Shown: positions 52,667 to 61,138 of the stretch, one piece after another
How the letters are laid out: each line of letters begins with the position of its first letter
Numbering within the stretch: position 1 is the stretch's first letter
NCBI RefSeq assembly: GCF_038039215.1
Contig: NZ_JBBPCL010000001.1
Span: forward strand, 2,852,001-2,916,000
Direction: 5' to 3'
Origin: Pseudonocardia sp. T1-2H
GTDB taxonomy: Bacteria > Actinomycetota > Actinomycetes > Mycobacteriales > Pseudonocardiaceae
Length of the DNA: 64,000 nt
Position numbers and translations under genes: made by a program
The notes under the pieces: model-generated
Database searches by the model: none
What the model saw: only the letters and a program-made list of their open reading frames with translations
Told to the model about the DNA's origin: nothing

Positions 52667-53287
52667 ATGCTGAACGTCTTCGCGCGTGCCTCCGTCAACC
52701 GCGTGACCGACCCGATCGGCCGCTGGCTGGTCGAACGCGGGGTGACGCCGGACGCGGTCACCGTGTTCGGCACCGTCGGGGCCGCGGCGTCGGCGCTGTG
52801 GTTCCTCCCGCGCGGCCAGCTCGCGCTCGCCCCCTGGTTCATCACCTTCTTCGTGCTCCTGGACCTGGTCGACGGCGCGATGGCGCGCGCCCGCGGGCAC
52901 GGCACCCCGTTCGGCGCGGTCCTGGACTCCACGTGCGACCGGCTCGCGGACGGTGCGCTGTTCGTCGGCCTCACCTGGTGGTGCCTCGGCGTCGGGGAGC
53001 ACCGCACCCTCGGCATCGCCGCGCTGATCTGCCTGGTCGCGGGCCAGCTGGTCTCCTACGTGAAGGCCCGCGCCGAGGGCATGGGTCTCAACGCGGACGG
53101 CGGGCTGGTCGAGCGGGCGGAACGGCTGATCGTCGCCCTGCTGGGCACGTTCCTGCAGGGCGTCGGGGTGCCGTACGCGCTGGACGTCGCACTGTGGGGG
53201 CTGGCGGCGGCGTCGGTCTGGACGGTCGGGCAGCGGATCGTCGCGACCTACCGGAGCGCGCAGGAGCAGGCCCGGGAGGTGCCGTGA
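52667..53287 (+). CDS. pgsA: Phosphatidylinositol phosphate synthase
   Basis: 206 residues. The CDP-alcohol phosphotransferase motif DLVDGAMARARGHGTPFGAVLD has all four Asp residues; four to six membrane segments follow. It transfers phosphoinositol to CDP-diacylglycerol, starting PI and PIM synthesis in the membrane. ATG 52667. Its stop overlaps the next gene. Confidence 0.9.
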   Translation: MLNVFARASVNRVTDPIGRWLVERGVTPDAVTVFGTVGAAASALWFLPRGQLALAPWFITFFVLLDLVDGAMARARGHGTPFGAVLDSTCDRLADGALFVGLTWWCLGVGEHRTLGIAALICLVAGQLVSYVKARAEGMGLNADGGLVERAERLIVALLGTFLQGVGVPYALDVALWGLAAASVWTVGQRIVATYRSAQEQAREVP

Positions 53288-54195
53288 CCACGCCCGCGGC
53301 GACCCGCGCGGAACGGGCCGCGGACCTCGGGTTCGCGGCGGCGTGGCGGTTCGTGCGGCTCCTGCCCGAACCGCTGGCGCGGGCGGCGTTCCAGGTCGGC
53401 GCGGATCTCGCGGTCCGGCGGGACGGCGCGGGCGTCCGCCGCCTGCGCGGTCACCTCGCGCGGGTCGTGCCCGGGGCGGACCCGGACGCGCTGGTCCGGG
53501 ACGGGATGCGCAGCTACGCCCGCTACTGGTGCGAGGCCTTCCGGCTGCCCGCGATGGACCCGTTCGACGTGCAGCGCCGGATGGACCCGCACATGGAGGG
53601 CGCGGACGCGCTCCGGGCGTCGATCGCCGAGGGGCGCGGGGTCGTCGTCGCGCTGCCGCATTCCGGGAACTGGGACGTCGCCGGGCTCTGGATGGTCGAG
53701 GAGATGCGCCGGCAGGGGCGTCCCGCGGCGATCACCACCGTCGTGGAGCGGCTGCGGCCGGAGCCGCTGTTCCGCCGGTTCGTGGAGTACCGGGAGCGGC
53801 TGGGCTTCGAGGTCGTCGCCGCGGACGACGGCCGGGCCGCCCACCGCGCGCTGACGAACCGGCTGCGGTCCGGGGGAGTCGTGTGCCTGGTCGCGGACCG
53901 GGACCTGACCGGCGCCGGTGTCGACGTCACGTTCTTCGGCGAGCGCGTCCGGATGCCCGCCGGCCCCGCGCAGCTGGCCGCGCTGACCGGTGCCGCGCTG
54001 CATCCCGCCTTCTGCACCTTCACCCCGGACGCCTGGGGCGCGCGCGTGCTGCCGGCCGTCCCGGTCCCGGACCGCGCGGCCGTGCCGAAGGCCACCCAGC
54101 AGGTTGCGGAGGCGTTCGAGCAGCTCATCCGCCGGGCGCCGGCGGACTGGCACATGCTCCAGGAGCTGACCCCGGCCCGGCGGCGGCCGTCATGA
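53284..54195 (+). CDS. Phosphatidylinositol mannoside acyltransferase
   Basis: 303 residues. The LpxL-type acyltransferase motif HSGNWD is the catalytic HxxxxD, with VADRDLTGAGVDVTFFGE and WHMLQELTP. It acylates a mannose of PIM1/PIM2 at the inner membrane face. GTG overlaps the pgsA stop and its own stop overlaps pimA (ATGA). The ortholog is the PatA-type gene of mycobacteria. Confidence 0.9.
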   Translation: MTTPAATRAERAADLGFAAAWRFVRLLPEPLARAAFQVGADLAVRRDGAGVRRLRGHLARVVPGADPDALVRDGMRSYARYWCEAFRLPAMDPFDVQRRMDPHMEGADALRASIAEGRGVVVALPHSGNWDVAGLWMVEEMRRQGRPAAITTVVERLRPEPLFRRFVEYRERLGFEVVAADDGRAAHRALTNRLRSGGVVCLVADRDLTGAGVDVTFFGERVRMPAGPAQLAALTGAALHPAFCTFTPDAWGARVLPAVPVPDRAAVPKATQQVAEAFEQLIRRAPADWHMLQELTPARRRPS

Positions 54196-55331
54196 GGATC
54201 GGGATCGTCTGCCCGTACTCCCTCGACGTCCCCGGCGGGGTGCAGGCGCACGTCGTCGACCTGGCGAAGGCGCTGCTGGCCCTCGGCCACCAGGTGGACG
54301 TGCTGGCCCCGGCGGACGACGACACGGTCCTCCCGGACTTCGTGACCGGCGCGGGCAAGGCGCTCGGCGTCCCCTACAACGGCTCCGTCGCGCGCGTGAC
54401 GTTCGGCCCGCTCACCTACGCGCGGGCGAAGCGCTGGCTCGCCGAGCACGATTTCGACGTCCTCCACCTGCACGAACCCACCACGTTCAGCATCTCCGTC
54501 CTGGCCCTGCTGGCCGCGGAGGGGCCGATCGTCGCGACCTTCCACACCGCCACCGAGCGCTCCCGCGCCCTGCACGCGTTCGGCGGGATGCTGCGGCCGC
54601 TGATGGAGAAGGTGACGGCCCGGATCGCGGTCTCGACGCTCGCCCGGCGGGTGCAGGTACAGCACCTCGGGGGAGACGCCGTCGAGATCCCGAACGGCGT
54701 CGACGTCCCGTTCTTCCGGGACGGGCCCACGCTGCCGGGGTATCCGCGCCGCGGAACCGTCGGCTTCCTGGGCCGCTTCGACGAGCCCCGCAAGGGCATG
54801 CCGGTCCTGCTCGACGCGCTGCGGGAGATCGCCCCGCGACGTCCCGACCTGCGGCTCCTCGTCGTCGGGCGGGGGGACGCGGACGCGCTGCGTAAGCACG
54901 CGGGACCGGCGCTCGCCCCGCGGCTGGACGTCCTCGGCCCGGTCGACGACGCGACGAAGGCCGCCGCACTGCGCTCGATGGACGTCTACTGCGCCCCCAA
55001 CCTGGGCGGCGAGAGCTTCGGCATGGTGCTCACGGAGGCGATGGCGGCCGGCGCGCCGGTCGTCGCCAGCGATCTGGAGTCGTTCCGCCGGGTGCTCGGC
55101 GTGCCGGTGCCCGCGGGGGTCCTGGTGTCCACAGGGGACGCGCAGGCGCTCGCCCACGGCCTCGACGCCCTGCTGGACGACCCGTCCAGGCGGGCCGCGT
55201 TCCGCGCCGCCGGCCGGGAGAGGGTCGCCGCGTTCGACTGGCCCGTCGTCGCGTCCGCGGTGCTGCGGGTCTACCAGGCCGCCATCGCCGCGGACCCGCG
55301 CCGCGTGCACCCCGCCGGCGGTGCCGCGTGA
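54192..55331 (+). CDS. pimA: Phosphatidylinositol alpha-mannosyltransferase
   Basis: 379 residues. GT4 glycosyltransferase: MRIGIVCPYSLDVPGGVQAHV (GGVQ loop), HLHEPTTFSIS, FHTATERS, GFLGRFDEPRKGM, and ESFGMVLTEAMAAGAPVVAS (EX7E nucleotide-sugar motif). It adds the first mannose from GDP-mannose to phosphatidylinositol. Coupled to the acyltransferase before it and the membrane protein after it. Confidence 0.95.
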   Translation: MRIGIVCPYSLDVPGGVQAHVVDLAKALLALGHQVDVLAPADDDTVLPDFVTGAGKALGVPYNGSVARVTFGPLTYARAKRWLAEHDFDVLHLHEPTTFSISVLALLAAEGPIVATFHTATERSRALHAFGGMLRPLMEKVTARIAVSTLARRVQVQHLGGDAVEIPNGVDVPFFRDGPTLPGYPRRGTVGFLGRFDEPRKGMPVLLDALREIAPRRPDLRLLVVGRGDADALRKHAGPALAPRLDVLGPVDDATKAAALRSMDVYCAPNLGGESFGMVLTEAMAAGAPVVASDLESFRRVLGVPVPAGVLVSTGDAQALAHGLDALLDDPSRRAAFRAAGRERVAAFDWPVVASAVLRVYQAAIAADPRRVHPAGGAA

Positions 55332-55858
55332 GCGCGCTCGCCTGGGTGCTGATCGCCCTCGCCGTGGTCGTCGTGGTGATCGTCACCGTGCTCTGCGTGG
55401 CCCGCTCCTGGCGGCTGGACCGGCTGCACATCCGGGTCGACGGCGCGAGTGCCGGGCTCGACGACGCGCTCGCCCGGCGCGCCGCCGTCGCCCTGGACGT
55501 CGCGGCGCTGCGGGGACGCCCCGCAGAACCGCTGCGGGCCGCCGCGGAACGGGCCGGGCGCCTCGGCTCGGGTGCCGCGGCGGGGGAGCGGGAGGGTGCG
55601 GAGAACGCACTGACCAGGCAACTCGCCGCTGTCGACCGGACCGCGCTGCCCACCGCGCTGCACGCCGAGCTGATCGACGCCGAGCAGCTCGTGATCCTGG
55701 CCCGCAGGGTGCACAGTGACGCGGTCCGGGACACCCTCGACCTGCGGTCGCGACGGCTGGTGCGGTGGCTGCGGCTCCACGGGACCGCGCCGTTGCCGCA
55801 GTACTTCGAGATCGCGGACCCGGAGCCCGTCGCGACGAGGCGCAGCGCTCCCGCCTGA
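55328..55858 (+). CDS. Membrane-anchored helical protein in the PIM operon
   Basis: 176 residues. One N-terminal membrane helix (LAWVLIALAVVVVVIVTVLCV) precedes a cytoplasmic or periplasmic alpha-helical domain rich in Ala, Arg and Leu. It starts within the pimA stop, so it is coupled. In mycobacteria a NUDIX gene occupies the nearby position; this protein is not NUDIX and its role is unknown. Confidence 0.7.
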   Translation: MSALAWVLIALAVVVVVIVTVLCVARSWRLDRLHIRVDGASAGLDDALARRAAVALDVAALRGRPAEPLRAAAERAGRLGSGAAAGEREGAENALTRQLAAVDRTALPTALHAELIDAEQLVILARRVHSDAVRDTLDLRSRRLVRWLRLHGTAPLPQYFEIADPEPVATRRSAPA

Positions 55859-55952
55859 CCACGGGACCGCCGCGAGTACTGACGTACCATCGGGTGTCGT
55901 CCGCCGACGTGCGGGAACACCAGAGAAGTCGTGAAGTGAGAGAGGTACCCCA

Positions 55953-56869
55953 GTGTCGTCCGATGAGGTCGCTCCCGACACCGCCGGCCCCCAGCTCGGT
56001 ACGGCCCGCGTCAAGCGCGGGATGGCCGAGATGCTCAAGGGGGAGTGATCATGGACGTGGTCACCCCCGAGCAGGCGAAGATCGCCGAGGACGCGGGTGC
56101 CGTGGCCGTCATGGCGCTCGAGCGGGTCCCGGCGGACATCCGCGCCCAGGGCGGCGTCGCGCGCATGAGCGACCCGGACATGGTCCAGGGGATCATCGAC
56201 GCCGTCAGCATCCCGGTCATGGCGAAGGCCCGGATCGGGCACTTCGTCGAGGCGCAGGTGCTGCAGTCCCTCGGCGTGGACTACATCGACGAGTCCGAGG
56301 TGCTGACCCCGGCGGACGAGGCGCACCACATCGACAAGTGGGCCTTCACCGCCCCCTTCGTCTGCGGCGCGACCAACCTGGGCGAGGCCCTGCGGCGCAT
56401 CTCCGAGGGTGCGGCCATGATCCGCTCGAAGGGCGAGGCCGGCACCGGCAACGTCGTCGAGGCCACCCGGCACATGCGCTCGATCCGCTCCGAGATCCGC
56501 AAGCTCGCCGCGCTGGACGAGGCGGAGCTGTTCGTGGCGGCCAAGGAGCTGCGCGCGCCGGTCGAGCTCGTCGCCGAGGTCGCCAAGGCGGGCAAGCTGC
56601 CGGTCACGCTGTTCACCGCGGGCGGCATCGCCACGCCGGCGGACGCCGCGATGATGATGCAGCTCGGCGCCGAGGGCGTCTTCGTGGGCTCGGGCATCTT
56701 CAAGTCCGGGGACCCCGCGCAGCGCGCCGAGGCCATCGTCAAGGCCACGACGTTCTTCGACGACCCGGACGTCATCGCCAAGGTTTCCCGTGGCCTGGGT
56801 GAGGCGATGGTCGGCCTGAACATCGCGGACCTGCCCGCCGAGCAGCGTTACGCGAGCCGCGGCTGGTAA
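55953..56869 (+). CDS. pdxS: Pyridoxal 5'-phosphate synthase lyase subunit (apparent frameshift)
   Basis: About 305 residues if joined. GTG 55953 begins [13 protein letters not shown], then [15 protein letters not shown] in one frame; the next frame continues [37 protein letters not shown]. One missing G in the run at 56039-56043 joins them as LKGGVIMD, exactly the conserved sequence. The Schiff-base lysine region and [12 protein letters not shown] are intact. It makes PLP from ribose-5-phosphate, glyceraldehyde-3-phosphate and ammonia; pdxT is not visible in the window. Confidence 0.93.
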
Positions 56870-56886
56870 GCCCGCTCCACCCGCTC

Positions 56887-56923
56887 AGAACGCCCCGTCC
56901 GGCACCGCCGGGCGGGGCGTTCT
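56887..56923 (+). terminator. Intrinsic terminator after pdxS
   Basis: AGAACGCCCCG...CGGGGCGTTCT pairs over 11 bp with an inner CCGG/CCGG, closing the operon. 17 nt after the pdxS stop. Confidence 0.8.
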
Positions 56924-57229
56924 GCTGTGCCGGTCCGCCCGTGATCACGTCCCGGGCGGCGCGTCGATCTTCCTGCCATGATCGCGATCATGAAGATCGA
57001 TCACCCGTCCGGGAGGCAACCCCGCCGTTCGTCGCGTTCGACCAGGCGTTCGAGACCGTTCGGCGCGCCCGAACGGCTGATCGGCGCTATCCGGACATAT
57101 CTCCGAACACCCTCCGTGTCACCCGAGGGAGTTGATCTGTACCCGGTGTGGTGAACAGGGGACGCGTGGTGACGCAGTGGCGCTTAGTCTCCGCCGTGAC
57201 GGATGTGATTCGAGGGGAAGAGGAGACGG
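56924..57229. other. Regulatory region before the GH16 gene
   Basis: No gene is called. It contains the 16-bp perfect palindrome CATGATCGCGATCATG (56977-56992), flanked by the pair GATCTTC and AAGATCG. A weak short ORF at 56941 is not convincing. Confidence 0.45.
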
Positions 57230-58686
57230 ATGAGGCGCTACCTGGCCATCGGCGGCATCGTCGTCGGGACGATGCTCGCGGGTTCGATGGCGGCGAGCGC
57301 ACAGCCCGCTCCCGCCCCCTCGGAGTGCCCTACGGCGTCGGCCCCGGCCGCCCCGGGTGACGCTACGGCGGCCGCCGGCCCCGCGTCCTCCTCGGACGCT
57401 CCTGCCGACCCGGGCTCCTCCGCGTCCGGGCAGTCGGGTCCGGGCGAGCCGGCGGGTTCGACGTCGGCGGAGCCCGGGACGTCGGACGAGCAGCCGCCGG
57501 GCGAGACCCCGGCCGGCAGCGGCGACCCCGCGACCGGTGAGACTCCGAAGGTGGCCGAGACACAGCGGGACGACTCGTCCGGGGCTGCGGGCGGCGACTC
57601 CGGTGCCGAGGGGTCGGGGGGCCACGGCGGCCCGTCCGGCGGGAAGCCCGCTGACGACCGGCCGAGCGAGGAGAAGCCCGCCGCCGATCCGGCCGCGGCG
57701 GCCGATCCCGGGCCGACCCCGGCGGACCCGTGCGCCCCGGGGAGACCGTCCCCGGCGAGAGCACCAGCGCCGGCAAGCTCCTGAACTGGGGCGAGCCGAA
57801 CCGCGTCGACACGTTCGACGGGACCGCGCTGAAGAGCGACTGGAACGTCTACGACGGGGTGGGCCACGCCGGCAACGGCCGCCGCACGCCGGACGCCTTC
57901 TCGGTCAAGGACGGCATCATGACGATCACCGGCGACTCCGCGGGCAGCACCGGCGGCATGGCCTGGAACCCCGGCCAGAAGTACGGCCGCTGGGAGGGCC
58001 GGGTGAAGGCGCCCGCCAGCGACGAGAGCTACAACGCGCTGCTCCTGCTCTGGCCCGACGCCGAGAACTTCCCGGTCGGCGGCGAGATCGACTTCATGGA
58101 GATGACCGACCACACCCGACAGTCCACGAACATGTTCCTGCACTACGGCAGGGACAACAAGCAGGTCCAGGGCGACGTGAAGATCGACGCGACCGAGTGG
58201 CACAACTGGGCCGTCGAGTGGACGCCCACGCACGTCGCGGCGTTCGTCGACGGCAAGGAGTGGTGGCGCACCACGGAACGCAGCATCCTCCCGCCCGGCC
58301 CGATGCACCTCTGCATCCAGCTCGACTGGTTCCCCAAGGGCGGCGACGTCCAGGAGTCACACATGTACGTCGACTGGGTCAAGCAGTACGCGCTGAGCCC
58401 CGGTGACATCGCCGAGGGCGCCGTGGACGACGCGGCGCAGCTCGCCGACGACGCGATCGCCGAGGCCGGCTCCCTGCCGCGCGCCGCGGCAGGCGCCGCG
58501 AGCGGGGTGGCCGGAGCCGCAGCGGGCCGCGCCACCGAGGGGGTGCCCGCCGCCGGTGCGGTGGCCGGGGTCACGGGCCGCGTCGTCGAGGGCGGCCCGG
58601 ATCCCGTCCCCGGGCCTGTGCCGGACCCGTCGGGAGCGCTACGGGGCGCGGGCCTCGTGCCGAACCCGGTCCGCAGCGACGGCTGA
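57230..58686 (+). CDS. Secreted GH16 family glycoside hydrolase (apparent frameshift)
   Basis: About 485 residues if joined. Signal peptide MRRYLAIGGIVVGTMLAGSMAASA, then about 150 residues of Pro/Ser/Gly/Ala-rich linker, then a GH16 lectin-like fold: GKLLNWGEPNRVDTFDG, GGEIDFMEM (catalytic ExDxxE) and HNWAVEWTPTHVAAFVDGKE. The frame breaks at the G run 57739-57742; one G restored joins CAPG to ETVPGESTSAGKLL. GH16 enzymes cut beta-glucans. The C-terminal Ala-rich part follows. Confidence 0.82.
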
Positions 58687-58690
58687 CCTG

Positions 58691-58737
58691 CGCACGCCCG
58701 AGGGCGTCCCCGAACCGGGGGCGCCCTCGGGCGTGCG
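58691..58737. terminator. Terminator after the GH16 gene
   Basis: CGCACGCCCGAGGGCG (58691-58706) pairs perfectly with 58722-58737 over 16 bp, with the loop itself partly self-complementary (CCCCG/CGGGG). No U tract. Confidence 0.8.
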
Positions 58738-58903
58738 TGAGGCGGTGCCCCGGCCACCGCTCGTGACCGCGCAGGCGTGATCACGATCCTGGGATCAGGA
58801 CCGACTCCTGTCGTCGCTCCCGCTCCCGAAATCGCGATCATCCCTCGCCCGTCCCGGGTACGGGCCGGGCGGTGTGCGCCTCCGAGTCCAGCGACCACGA
58901 TCC

Positions 58904-58991
58904 CGACTCGCGCGGCCTCCGGCCCCGACTCGCGGGGTCTCAGACCGCGACTCGCCGGGTCTCAGACCGCGACTCGCGGGGTCTTCGACGG
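58904..58991. repeat. 22-bp tandem repeat, four copies
   Basis: A 22-bp unit starting CGACTCGCGGGGTCTCAG recurs exactly four times in a row from 58904; the first and last copies are degenerate. It sits where the SDR remnant loses similarity to known proteins. Confidence 0.8.
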
Positions 58992-59112
58992 CGAGCCGGT
59001 CCAGCACCGCGACCTTCGCGCCCTCCGCGGCGAACCGGCGGGCGATCTCCGCGCCGATCCCGCGGGCGGCGCCGGTGACGGCGACCCGCCGGCCGGCGAA
59101 CCGGGCGCTCAT
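58985..59112 (-). pseudogene. Truncated SDR, N-terminal fragment
   Basis: MSARFAGRRVAVTGAARGIGAEIARRFAAEGAKVAVLDRL is the complete first half of a Rossmann fold (TGAARGIG). The rest of the protein is missing: the sequence runs into the 22-bp repeats. Its ATG overlaps the stop of the upstream fragment (ATGA), as in an intact operon. Confidence 0.7.
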
Positions 59113-59315
59113 GCCGGCGGCGCCAGGTCGAACCGGGCGACCTCGGCGAACGCCCCGCCCAGGTACTCCCCGCTGCGTTCCTTCCCGCGCTCCGCCGTCG
59201 CCGCCGTCTGGTCGCCGAGGACGCGGCTCGGGCCGAAGTCGTCCGAGAGCCGGCCGAAGGACACCGACCCGCCGAACCGGCCGGGGGCGGAGAGGTCGGT
59301 CGACAGGCGGGTCAC
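59109..59315 (-). pseudogene. Truncated creatininase-like C-terminal fragment
   Basis: GPSRVLGDQTAATAERGKERSGEYLGGAFAEVARFDL resembles the C-terminal helix and loop of creatininase-family amidohydrolases, where (G)DxxxATAExGE is conserved. Everything upstream, including the metal ligands, is missing. Together with the SDR fragment this is the stump of an operon. Confidence 0.5.
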
Positions 59316-59427
59316 GCCCGAGACGCTACGTCGGATGCGTTGCGATGACGGCACATCCGGTTGGTCGGTATGCCGGTTCCGTCGGGCGCGGGGCCGGCCG
59401 CGCGACCGCAACACCCGCCGGTGGCCC

Positions 59428-59997
59428 CTACCGGTACTCCATCAGCAGGACCGCCGTCGTGCCCGGCTCGAGCGCGCGGTAGCTGTGCGCCCGGTCGCCC
59501 GGGAAGTAGGCGTAGTCGCCCGGGCCGAGCTCGACCTCCTCGCCGGCCGGTCCGCAGAGCCAGCGGCCCGCGGTGACGAGCAGGTGCTCGCCCGTCCCGG
59601 GGATGTGCGGGTCCGCGGTGCGCGCCGGCCCGGGCTCGGCGGTGATCACGTGCAGGTCCCGCCGGACGCCGGGCGGGCTCGCGGCCAGCAGCGTCCCGGT
59701 GAAGGGGGAGTGCTCGGACGGGATGACGACGTGCTCCTGCGCCCGCACGACCCGCACGCCCTCGCCCGGCGGGTCGACGAGGCGGCTGAACGGGACGTCC
59801 AACACGACCGCGATCGCCCACAGCGTCTCGACGCTCGGGTTCCCCGACCCGGCCTCGAGCTGGGACAGCGTGGACTTGGCGATGCCCGCGCGCCGCGCGA
59901 GCTCGCCGAGCGAGAGACCCATCCGGTCCCGCTCGCGGCGTACGGCGGCGGCGATGGTCGCGAGGGGCTTCGCCCGGTCCATCGGGGTTCGATCCAT
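59428..59997 (-). CDS. XRE-family regulator with C-terminal cupin
   Basis: 189 residues. HTH_3 domain (DRMGLSLGELARRAGIAKSTLSQLEAGSGNPSVETLWAIA) and a cupin sensor (GTGEHLLVTAGRWLCGPAGEEVELGPGDYAYFPGDRAHSY). Such proteins control amino-acid or polyamine genes. It is divergent from azlCD, with three GTTC-N8-GAAC sites between, the first 11 bp before its start, so autoregulation and control of azlCD are likely. Confidence 0.88.
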   Translation of the reverse strand: MDRTPMDRAKPLATIAAAVRRERDRMGLSLGELARRAGIAKSTLSQLEAGSGNPSVETLWAIAVVLDVPFSRLVDPPGEGVRVVRAQEHVVIPSEHSPFTGTLLAASPPGVRRDLHVITAEPGPARTADPHIPGTGEHLLVTAGRWLCGPAGEEVELGPGDYAYFPGDRAHSYRALEPGTTAVLLMEYR

Positions 59998-60007
59998 CGG
60001 TCCTCGT

Positions 60008-60071
60008 GTTCGGCTTGACGAACGCTGGCGCGGTGTTCAGTGTAGGGAACAATGTGTTCGGTACGGAGAAC
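60008..60071. promoter_or_regulatory. Three GTTC-N8-GAAC operators
   Basis: The dyad GTTC-N8-GAAC occurs at 60008-60023, 60035-60050 and 60056-60071, spaced 27 and 21 bp. All three lie in the 55-bp gap between the divergent XRE regulator and azlC; the third overlaps the azlC start. This is the expected operator arrangement for the XRE-cupin protein. Confidence 0.75.
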
Positions 60072-60768
60072 GATACGGTCCCTCGACCGCGATGACCTGC
60101 GCGACGCGCTGGCCCTCGCGGCCGCGATCATGGTCGTCGGGATGTCGTTCGGGGCTCTCGCCGCCGCGGCGGGCGTGCCGTTCGTGCTCGCGGTGGGGAT
60201 GTCCGTGCTGGTCTTCGCCGGCGGCTCGCAGTTCCTGGCCGTCGCCGTGGTGGCCGCCGGCGGTGCGCCGGTCGCGGCGGTGGTGGCCGGGTTGCTGCTC
60301 AACCTGCGGCTGCTCCCGTTCGGGCTTGCGGTCGGCAACGTCGTCGGGACGGGATGGGTGGCCCGGGTGCTCGGCGCCCACATCGTGGTCGACGAGGTGG
60401 TCGCGTTCTCCCGGGCCCGGCCGCCGGAGCGGGCGCGCAGCGCTTACCGGCTGTCCGGCGCGCTGCTGTTCCTCGGGTGGAACGCCGGCACGGTCGTCGG
60501 GCTGGTCGCGGGTGCGGCGGTTCCGGACCCGAACGCGTTCGGTGTCGACGCCGCGTTCCCGGCCGCCCTGCTCGCGCTCCTGCTGCCCGCCCTGCGCGGC
60601 GCCGACGCGCGGCGCGTGGGGATCGTGGCCGCGGTCCTCGCGCTCGCCGCCACCCCGTTCCTGCCGCCCGGCCTCCCGGTCCTCGTCGCCCTCGGCGGCC
60701 TGCTCGTCGCCGGCCGCACCCCCGCGAGCCGAGGTCGATCCGTCGCCGGATCGGGCTGCCCCTCATGA
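60052..60768 (+). CDS. azlC: AzlC-type branched-chain amino acid exporter, large subunit
   Basis: 238 residues with seven or eight membrane segments; the AzlC signature MVVGMSFGALAAAAGV and GGSQFLAVAVVAAGGAP are present. AzlCD exports branched-chain amino acids or analogs. ATG 60052 leaves no room for a Shine-Dalgarno and overlaps an operator, so the transcript may be leaderless or the start later. Its stop overlaps azlD. Confidence 0.88.
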   Translation: MCSVRRTIRSLDRDDLRDALALAAAIMVVGMSFGALAAAAGVPFVLAVGMSVLVFAGGSQFLAVAVVAAGGAPVAAVVAGLLLNLRLLPFGLAVGNVVGTGWVARVLGAHIVVDEVVAFSRARPPERARSAYRLSGALLFLGWNAGTVVGLVAGAAVPDPNAFGVDAAFPAALLALLLPALRGADARRVGIVAAVLALAATPFLPPGLPVLVALGGLLVAGRTPASRGRSVAGSGCPS

Positions 60769-61073
60769 CGTGGACCGCGGTGCTCGCCCTCGCCGCCGGC
60801 ACCTACCTGCTCCGCCTCGGCGGGATCCTGCTCCGGGACCGGGTGACGATGCCCGAACGCCTGGAGCGGCTCGTCGACCTCGGGGCGACCGCGCTGCTCG
60901 TCGGCCTGGTCGCGACCGCCGCGCTCACCGAGGGCGGCGGCTTCGCGGGCTGGGCCCGGCCGGCCGGGGTGCTGGTCGGGGGCCTCGCGGCGTGGTGGAA
61001 GGTGCCGTTCGTGCTGGTCGTGATCCTTGCTGCGGGGACGACGGCGGGGTTGCGGTTCGTCGGCGTCGAGTAG
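60765..61073 (+). CDS. azlD: AzlD-type exporter small subunit
   Basis: 102 residues, three to four membrane segments (AVLALAAGTYLLRLGGIL, DLGATALLVGLVATAAL, AGVLVGGLAAWWKVPFVLVVILAAG). ATGA overlap with azlC. AzlD partners AzlC. Confidence 0.88.
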   Translation: MTWTAVLALAAGTYLLRLGGILLRDRVTMPERLERLVDLGATALLVGLVATAALTEGGGFAGWARPAGVLVGGLAAWWKVPFVLVVILAAGTTAGLRFVGVE

Positions 61074-61138
61074 GCGTCCGGGCCGGCCCGGAGGTCGTTC
61101 GGCGCGCGGGTTCGGCGGCTCTGGGCGACGATCGGCGG

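Noticed and set aside
56941..57135. 64-codon ORF before the GH16 gene
   Set aside because: It crosses the palindrome region, has no clear ribosome site and no domain.
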